Assembly: GCA_018398575.1 (NCBI GenBank)
Contig: JAGTXZ010000003.1
Span: 2,170,001-2,234,000, forward strand
DNA length: 64,000 bases
Source of the DNA: Ampelomyces quisqualis
Lineage: Eukaryota > Ascomycota > Dothideomycetes > Pleosporales > Phaeosphaeriaceae
Direction of reading: 5' to 3'
Made by a program: the position numbers and the translations under genes. This document shows positions 56,606-64,000 of the stretch, piece after piece. The first letter of the stretch is position 1. Each line of letters begins with the position of its first letter. The notes beneath the pieces are model-generated. The model did no database searches, was not told where the DNA came from, and saw only the letters and a list, made by a program, of their open reading frames with translations.

Positions 56606-59600
56606 ATGGCCAAGAAGAAGAAGAAGCCCGCGGCCAATCCCGCGCGCGGCTTCGCAACCACCTCCGTCGCCAGCAAGCCGAGGCCAGAAAAGTCTGTACC
56701 TGACGCCACCGCAAAGGAAAATTTGCCCGCAGTCTCCAAACAAGTAGACGCCGCCACTAAACCTGCCCCTGATGCTGCACCAAAACCAGAAGCACCACAG
56801 CAAGAAGCTGCGCCCACTCCAGACGAACTTGAAGCCCAGCTTGAGCGGGATGAGCTGCAGCTGCTGGTCGAGAAGCACGCGCCCAAAGTCCGGCGCGAGT
56901 CACATCGCAATGTCTCCAAATTCCAGACCGACCGCAGAGTGCTTCGCGGACAGTCTCACTCCATGACTGTGCACGATTGGCTACCTGCAGAGATACTTGA
57001 TAGCATCATAGCTTTAGCACAAGCCGAGTCCAACGACTCAAACCGAAGACAGAGTCCCCAGTCTTTGCTCAAGATCTTGACTGAAGAGGATGCCATGACC
57101 AAGCTTTGGACGCTTGATCTCACTCTCCGTGAGCTTGGCTTTGTGAATGACCACATTGAGTCCGTGCTGAAATGGCTCTGTGCCAATGCCGCTGCTGTTG
57201 ATGCATCGGCGGGCATTTGGGGCTTGCAAGAAGCCCTTGAATGGCTTGCACTAGATCACTGTCATGGTCACTCTTTCTCCTACGAAGACCAGCCCCCAAA
57301 GCGCACAGCTGTCGAGACGCCCAATATATCTCGTCCTTGTGAGTTGACCCGTCATGATCCTCCGACTGTCCAGTACATCGTTGTACTTGAGTTGCGACTC
57401 TGTCATCAAATCTGTGGTATCTAAGCTAACCTCTTTTAGCAACCCCAAGTCAGGATGCGTCAGACTGTGAGGCTCAGATAGCGGAAAATCAGACGAACAA
57501 CATCTCAAAACACCCTGAAACAAAAGGTCGACAACTTGTCATCACAGACAAACAACCAGATCAAATCGATGTGCATGTCAGCGATCTTGACAGCGACCTA
57601 GAGCTGGATGAACTCATACCTACATACCTCGAAATCAAGGGCAAGCTTTACGAGATTGATCCTAGCCTGGCAGAGCCCACGTCGCGGAAACAGACAAAGG
57701 GGGGAAAATCCAAGAAGAGTTCGCCAAATCAACCTGCTCAAAGTCCAGCTGTGCGAAAGCTCCTTTCACAACTGCATCAAATCACATCAGACGCACTGTT
57801 CGACGAGCGTGATGCGGAGTCTCTATGGCCAGCTAAGCGTAACCAAATCGCTCAAGACAGAGCTACGAGGAGACGAGCGCAGGAGACTCGATTTGGTAAT
57901 TCAGACCAAGATGAGGAGCCAGCTGCGCCCGTTGAAAAAGTCGTACTCAATCCCAGTATCTCAATGCCAGTTGTGGATCCAGCCGAGGTGGAAGAAGAAG
58001 AAGAAGAAGCTGATATGCTCGGGGGCATGTTTACTGCCGTGCCTGATGATGTAGCGCCACAACAGGTTGACGACAAGATTGCAACCTCAGAGAACGTCAC
58101 CTTGCGCGATTTTGGCAAGTCGAGTGGCTTGACACCACGGAGGCTCCTCGAAGAAGCTGTTCGTTCAAGGTTCGTAGCACTCAGTTTCGCTCTCTTCAGA
58201 CCGGCTAATTGTCTATAGGGATCCTGGCGCACGCTTGCTGTTCAAGATGATTTCACCTACCACCTACTCCTGTCGGCATTCATTGACAATATCATGGTCT
58301 AAGAGCCAGGATATCGAGTATGACCAACAAGTCCCAGGCGTTACTACTTCGATTCGAGGTTTACATGCCAAGTATGAAGCGACCAGTATTGCCACTATAT
58401 CAATCGAGCAGAGCGAGAGCTACATCGCCACAGCTGCACTCTTCTCCATCTCAGTAGCAGTGCCAAAAGAAGAGAAAATTTATTTGCGACTTCCTTCGAA
58501 TTGGAGAGAGCTGTATCGGGAGTTTATGGACTACCGCAAAATGGGCATTGATGCGGCTGATCGCGCATCTGTTAGACACTTGCGCTCCATCGTCTTGAAT
58601 CAAATCGAAGATGATGAGTCGGATGGAGTTGTTCTCACCAGTCGCTTCAAGATGCGAAACCAGGCTGCAGTAAGCTCTAGTACTTCAAACTCTGGCTACA
58701 ATACTCCTGTCCGGGAGACCGAAGGTCTTCGCGACGTCTGGGCGCACAAGCAGTCTATGCCTGCTTTCCAACGTATGCTCGTTGGTCGGCAGGGTCTTCC
58801 TGTCTACGGTTATCGCGAGTCAATCTTATTAACCATCGACAAGAACCAGATCACCATCATCTGCGGTGAGACAGGATGTGGTAAAAGCACCCAAATCCCC
58901 TCTTTCATCCTCGAGCATGAGCTGTCGCAAGGCAAAGCCTGCAAGGTCTTCTGTACTGAGCCTCGACGTATTTCGGCCATCTCGCTTGCGCAACGTGTGA
59001 GCGAAGAGTTGGGAGAAGGTCCGAAAGACTTGGGCACGATGCGATCACTGGTGGGTTACGCGATCCGACTCGAGTCGAAGACGTCGTCTCAAACTCGACT
59101 CGTATACGCCACAGTCGGTGTGGTGCTACGCATGCTGGAGTCCGCAGGTGGTTTGCCTGAGGTGACGCATCTAGTTATCGACGAAGTTCACGAGCGAAGG
59201 TAATTCAGCAATTCGACCCAAATACACAATACTAACTAATCACAGTATCGACACAGACTTCTTGCTCATCATTCTCCTCTCATTGTTAGAGCGCCGACCA
59301 GAGCTGAAGGTCATATTGATGAGTGCCACAGTAGACGCAAATCGCTTTTCAAAGTATCTGAACGATGCGCCGATCCTGACGGTGCCTGGCCGCACTTTCC
59401 CAGTACAGACCAAGTACTTGGAGGACGCGATAGAGCTCACGCATTACGCCGGATCAACTGACAAAGTACAACAAGAGGGTAGGAACAGCGACAACGACGA
59501 CGATGAAATTACGTCAGACAAGTCTGGCATTCCCAGCAAGCTTCCAGGATACAGCCCGGCCACTCGCAATGTGCTTTCTACCTACGATGAGTATGCCATC

Positions 59601-61247
59601 GACTACGACTTGATAGTCCGCTTGATCGAGGCCGTAGCTTTTGACCCACAACTCAGCCGCTACAGCACCGCTGTGCTGGTGTTCCTGCCCGGTATCGCTG
59701 AGATTCGCCAGCTCAACGACTTACTAGGTGGCCATCCTTCGTTCAATCGACAATGGCTCATCTATCCGCTCCATTCCACTATATCGAGCGAGGACCAGCA
59801 AGCCGCCTTCTTGATACCACCACTAGGCGTGCGAAAGATTGTGCTTGCCACAAACATTGCCGAGACTGGTGTGACCATTCCCGACATTACCTGTGTGATT
59901 GATACTGGCAAGCATAAGGAGATGCGATTCGATGAGCGGCGGCAGCTCTCCCGCTTAACACAGTCTTTCATCTCCAGAGCCAATGCCAAGCAGCGTCGTG
60001 GTCGAGCTGGCCGTGTTCAAGAAGGATTATGCTTCCATCTCTTCACCAAGTTTCGCCATGATACTCTCATGGCTGATCAACAAACTCCAGAGATGCTCCG
60101 ACTGTCTTTGCAAGACCTTGTTATGCGCACAAAAATCTGCAAGTTGGGCGATATCGAGGAGACACTGTCACAAGCATTGGATCCACCGTCTTCAAGGAAC
60201 ATCCGCCGTGCCATCGACGCACTCATCGAGGTCGATGCACTAACCCCTGGCGAGGACCTAACAGCCCTCGGGCGCCAAATCGCAAAGCTCCCACTCGACG
60301 CCCATCTCGGCAAGCTTGTCCTCCTGTCCACCACCTTCTCCTGCGTCGACGTGGCCATCACTATCGCCGCAATTCTCTCCTCCAAATCCCCCTTCCTCAC
60401 CCCCTTCGGCGCCAAACAACGCGCAGATACTGCCCGGCTTTCCTTCAAGAAAGGCGACTCAGACCTCTTGACCACATACAACGCCTACAAAGCATGGCGC
60501 ACCGTGTGCACTACACCTGGCCGTTCGGAGATGCAATTCTGCCACAAGAACTTCCTCAGCCCGCAAAACCTCGGGAATATAGAAGACCTGAAAGCACAAC
60601 TCTTCTCCTCCCTCGTCGAAGCTGGTTTCCTCCACCTGTCGCTCGACGAACGGCGTACCCTGCAACGATACAAAAGCACATCTCGCCACCGCTCATTCGT
60701 CCAAGTCCCGCCGCACTACGACGCGCATTCCGACAACGACATTTTCGTGAATAGCGTCATCGGCACGGCATTTTACCCCAAGATCCTCACGCGCGAAGGC
60801 AAAGGCTGGCGCAACATTGCCAACAATCAAACTGTCAGTCTTGCGCCAACGAGCGTGAATAAAGGTAGCAAAGACGCCAAATTCCTCTCGTACTACCACA
60901 TTATGCAATCCAGCAATAAATTCTACAACGCCCATTCCACATCCATCGCATACCCGCTCCCCATGGTCCTACTGGTTGCAGCAGACATGGACTTCAAGCT
61001 CCACGCCGGCGTAATAAGTTTTCCCGGAAGCGTGCTGCGGTTCAGCGTGAGGGATTGGAGGGCGTGCGTGGCGCTCAAGGTGCTGCGCAGGCGGGTCAAG
61101 GAGATTTTGGCGAGCAACTGGAAGACGCCTGGCCGGACCATGGGGGAGCGCGAGAGGGAGTGGATGGCGCTCTTTGCGAGCGTGGTGCAGGGCAAGTGGG
61201 AGCGGGAAGAGCGCGTTCGAATGCGGGCTGGTGGCGCGGCAAAGTAG
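56606..61247 (+). CDS. DEAH-box RNA helicase, DHX29/YLR419W-type
   Basis: Cytosolic DExH helicase related to human DHX29 (40S-binding initiation helicase), yeast YLR419W and fission yeast Ucp12. Four exons, 56606-57338, 57440-58169, 58219-59199 and 59246-61247, total 1481 codons plus stop. The start was chosen at MAKKKKKPAANPARGFATTS, the usual head. A UBA-like domain lies near 165-215 (LTLRELGFVNDHIESVLKWL, LQEALEWL). An RWD/dsRBD-like middle follows. The helicase core has motif I GETGCGKST (G704), motif Ia TEPRRISA, motif II DEVH (D809), motif III SAT in LMSATVDANRFSKYL, and motif VI QRRGRAGR (Q1064). The HA2/winged-helix and OB-fold regions complete the C-terminus. All motifs are intact. 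Intron 3 splits the codon immediately after DEVHER. Confidence 0.92.
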
Positions 61248-62228
61248 GAATCGTGGTGCGCTGGGCACGTGTGTTGTTGGCAATCATTGGATGGCGATAG
61301 CATCCCTACTACATTTGTCGTCGTCGTTGCGCTACCTCGCTATTCACACACACATCATCCCTCGCCCCACACGCGTTCTCCACTCAATCCATTCTCATCC
61401 GTCACACGCACCGCGAACAACTATGGCCTCGCTTGCAACTCCCACTTGCAGCGAACTTGACACGGACTTCCTTGCACAGTCTCCTGCCGAAGATTGTTCC
61501 TAGACAGGTGTACATTTGACAATGTGTGCGAAACGAGTGTGCAGTACTCCGTACGCAACGACGGGAGCAAGATGACATGGCAGGTAGCAAACTTGAGTAT
61601 GGGATCGCTTGCCTTGGTGTGTTTGTGGAACGAAGGAGTGGACGAATCGTGTATCATTGGGACTGGGAATATGTTTGTTTGTGGCTATGATGTGTGTATG
61701 TTTACTTTTTAGCTACAGATTTCGTGGCATATAATTCGCGTGCATGATTTGATCGCGGCACGGACACGAGTGAAGCGGTGTGCTCACGCATCTATTGCGT
61801 TTGTGCATTTGCGCGTTGGAGTGTGTGCTGTTCAGTGAGCGTGCGTGTGGTCTGCGGTGGAGGTTAGTTGGTCGATTGAAGTGTTACTTTCATGGGCTTC
61901 ACTGCATCACGACGTCACATCGATAGTGAAGAGGAACCCTGCCGCCGCACGAAGCTTCGGCCCGCTCGAGTACGAGCGTGAGCTTCCCGAAGGACGCCCT
62001 GGGCTGACGTAGGTTTGTTCAGGAATAGATGAATTCGTATGAAGACACTATCCCTCAGCCACCACGCTGACAGCCGGAGACTGGTCGTCTCCGCTGCAAG
62101 AGTCAACGTGCGCCTGTCGGCAACACGGACCCCAATGTGTCCATCCCAATGGTATGAATCGCAGCAGCTTTTATGATATTCCTTGTCATCCCAGACGCCG
62201 TGTAATCATGCACATCGTTGCAGCACAT
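61248..62228. other. Intergenic between DHX29-like helicase and RPL28, no gene seen
   Basis: 981 bp between converging stops. It is rich in GTGTG/CACAC words around 61680-61860. A 72-codon plus frame at 61494-61712 has no family similarity. CACGTG lies at 61266-61271. Confidence 0.5.
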
Positions 62229-62592
62229 TTATGCGATGAGCTGGACAACACCACCAGCCTCCTTGATCTTCTTCTCAGCCTCGGCAGAGACGTAGCGGGC
62301 GCGGACAACGATGGGGACCTCGGGGAGACGGCCTTTTCCGAGGACCTTGGCGTAACCGAAGTCGAGGACGTTGAGGACGGGGGCCTTGTCGCCCTTCTTG
62401 GCGAGATAGGCGTCGCGCTTCTCGGCGGGGACGAGCGACCATAGCTTGTCGAGGTTGATGGTTGGCTTCCAGAAGCCGTTCTGCATCTTGTGGACTGCCG
62501 TGTGTTAGATCGGCATGTTACGGCAGGGCGTAAGTATGCATACAATATCTCATTCCGACCTTTCCAAAGTAACCGGGATGGTACTTGTCGAT

Positions 62593-62624
<32 letters not shown>

Positions 62625-62834
62625 TACCACGACCACCGGGATGTTTCCTCTGCACAGATGTCAATGAACGTCCATTTGCGCCCGAGCAGTGTGTAGACTG
62701 ACGTGCTTTCCTACACGACCGTGACCGGCGGAAACGTGACCGCGGTGCTTGCGGGTCTTTGACAATCTGCGTAGCGCCTGTTAGCGATGCGCATGGCTGT
62801 TTCTATAAATGTGGCATACGAACCTGGAAGGCAT
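62229..62834 (-). CDS. RPL28: 60S ribosomal protein L28 (uL15; L27a of animals)
   Basis: Large-subunit ribosomal protein uL15. Four exons, 62834-62824 (11 nt), 62766-62703, 62649-62544 and 62494-62229, total 148 codons plus stop; yeast has 149. The rebuilt start is MPSRLSKTRKHRGHVSAGHG, followed by GRVGKHRKHPGGRGMAGGQH, HHRTNIDKYHPGYFGKVGMR, YFHKMQNGFWKPTINLDKLW and the C-terminal GGVVQLIA. Introns in the first codons are usual for ribosomal protein genes. All four junctions close in phase. A CACGTG lies about 130 bp upstream (62961-62966). Confidence 0.97.
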
Positions 62835-63136
62835 ATTATCGACTTGTTGTCTGTGGTTAGTATCGAGGTCGGCACTTCTGGAGACTCTGTTTCGAGTGGG
62901 CGAAAATCTAAGCGAGCGAGAAACAAGCGCTAGAGTGCGGGCCGAATATTGTTCCGCGAGCACGTGCACTTTCGTCGATTCTGGTCTCGTAACCGTCTTG
63001 ATGAACCTTCACTGTGGAATACAAGGATGAGCTACGGGATATCATTATAAATGTCTATATACAATTAGGATATTTACATAAGTCTAGCCAAAACCTCATG
63101 AAGTTCAAGGAATTACATCTGCCAATAAATCTTCTC
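62835..63136. promoter_or_regulatory. RPL28 promoter / GH81 3' flank
   Basis: 302 bp between the RPL28 start and the stop of the glucanase gene, both on the minus strand. It contains CACGTG (62961-62966) and AGCGCTAG-like words near 62925. The distal half (63040-63120) is AT-rich and probably the glucanase 3' region. Confidence 0.45.
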
Positions 63137-64000
63137 TCATGCCTTCGCCCATGGTCCCTCACCGTCATCGAACCTAGGCTCCTCCCGAGTGCCCGAATCA
63201 TCGTCCGTATTTTTATCCTGCAACGCCCAGCTCATATCTGGAGATTCGTCCTGCTCCACTTCTTGCTGTCCCTTCGTGCTTGGAGCTGCGGGGATGAACT
63301 GTGGCTGGTTGGTATTCTGTGCCGAGGGGGGAGATGGCAAAGGGGTTGAAACCCAGCCATTCTCGTCGACGCTCGTTTGCTCTTTCGCAATGGTAGTGGC
63401 ACTAGTTTTGGCTGGCTCGCTCTGCGTGGGTGAAAGTATTGGTTGGGTAGCTGCAATAGTCGCACTTGCTACCTGAGGCCAATCGAAACCATGCGGCCAT
63501 GGCCTGTTGTCCTCGGGCACGGGCACGGGTGAGGCTACTGGCAAAGTCTTGCTGTGGCTTTGCGAATCTGGCTCACCGCTTTGTACTGGCTCGTTATTGG
63601 TCGTGTCTAGTGGCGCAGTGCTGTTGATGTGGATATCTGCTTGAACATTACCCTTCTCCGCACCCAGAAGGGCAGCAGTGTACGCGATATACCACGTGCG
63701 ACTTGCGCCGCCGTCCAACGGTGTGTTGAAGTTTGCAGCCGAGAAGAAATCGTACGCCTTTTGTGGGTTGATCAGTGCATAATTTGCGTACAAAATAGCC
63801 TTCCAGCCACCTTCAACGGCGTCAGCGCGGCCGTTGCTGAAGTATGTATCCCATTCTTCGTCCACAAACTGCCTTTGCCGGGTGTATGCTGATGTCGGGT
63901 TGAGTGGAATCATGTGTATGCCTTCAATGTATTCCGTATTTCCGCCAAAGTATGTCGTATGGTCTATCTTGTTCTCGAACAGGATACCCGTGACCTTGTT
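63137..64000 (-). CDS. Endo-1,3-beta-glucanase, GH81 family, C-terminal part (cut by window end)
   Basis: 3' end of a GH81 β-1,3-glucanase gene; the 5' part lies beyond 64000. The open frame reads in phase from the edge: NKVTGILFENKIDHTTYFGG, EYIEGIHMIPLNPTSAY, WDTYFSNGRADAVEGGWKA, ILYANYALINPQKAYDFFSA and GASRTWYIAYTAALLG, all family-typical. The catalytic acid residues of this family lie further upstream and are not all visible here. After the last conserved block (about residue 130 of the visible part) there is an unusual tail of about 155 residues rich in Ser, Thr, Pro, Gln, Asp and Glu, ending DDGEGPWAKA. No intron was needed in the visible portion. Family identity is secure; whether it is secreted cannot be judged without the N-terminus. 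Confidence 0.88.
   Translation of the reverse strand, partial: NKVTGILFENKIDHTTYFGGNTEYIEGIHMIPLNPTSAYTRQRQFVDEEWDTYFSNGRADAVEGGWKAILYANYALINPQKAYDFFSAANFNTPLDGGASRTWYIAYTAALLGAEKGNVQADIHINSTAPLDTTNNEPVQSGEPDSQSHSKTLPVASPVPVPEDNRPWPHGFDWPQVASATIAATQPILSPTQSEPAKTSATTIAKEQTSVDENGWVSTPLPSPPSAQNTNQPQFIPAAPSTKGQQEVEQDESPDMSWALQDKNTDDDSGTREEPRFDDGEGPWAKA

Overview
This window comes from the nuclear genome of a filamentous ascomycete (Pezizomycotina). A Dothideomycete is my guess, but that is inference. The evidence is short spliceosomal introns of 46 to 104 nt with GT-AG or GC-AG ends and CTAAC/CTAAT branch sites, fungal-specific genes (a JHD1 demethylase with PHD and JmjC domains, an FlbE-like regulator, a GH81 glucanase, a Zn2Cys6 factor), and a left flank of about 2.1 kb of extremely AT/TA-rich, gene-free DNA that looks RIP-mutated.

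Layout. 1-2090: AT-rich block with microsatellites, a 34-bp tandem repeat and a stop-ridden transposase remnant. 2287-4272: broken Zn2Cys6 transcription factor. 4833-9352: ATM1 (-) and AIM24 (+) sharing a 146-bp promoter, then a small basic protein. 9353-13206: gene-poor, with one secreted HNH nuclease. 13207-23102: DRN1 (-) and UTP20 (+), divergent. 23103-26409: gene-poor, with a sedolisin relic and an NTF2-like gene. 26410-33703: SF3B6 (-), JHD1 (+), PRE2 (-). 34730-35437: His-rich protein. 35520-38350: PEX7 (-) and an AlkB-type dioxygenase (+), divergent. 38372-39120: dienelactone-hydrolase pseudogene. 39670-45818: CWC25 (-), FlbE-like (+), PRP6 (+). 46207-61247: HFI1 (-), GCN1 (-), DHX29-like helicase (+). 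62229-64000: RPL28 (-) and the 3' part of a GH81 glucanase (-), cut by the window edge.

How the genes relate. Most are core housekeeping genes. Four are splicing factors (DRN1, SF3B6, CWC25, PRP6). UTP20, RPL28, GCN1 and the DHX29-like helicase serve ribosome assembly or translation. ATM1 and AIM24 are mitochondrial. Five divergent pairs (ATM1/AIM24, DRN1/UTP20, SF3B6/JHD1, PEX7/AlkB, GCN1/DHX29-like) share intergenic promoters of about 146-450 bp, and several pairs are functionally matched. A CACGTG palindrome recurs in seven housekeeping promoters.

Exon structures were worked out by hand: splice sites were chosen so that reading frame and family-conserved residues join, and total exon lengths were checked to be multiples of three. 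I saw no CRISPR array, tRNA, rRNA or defence-type system. The window is mainly conserved core genome between decayed patches.
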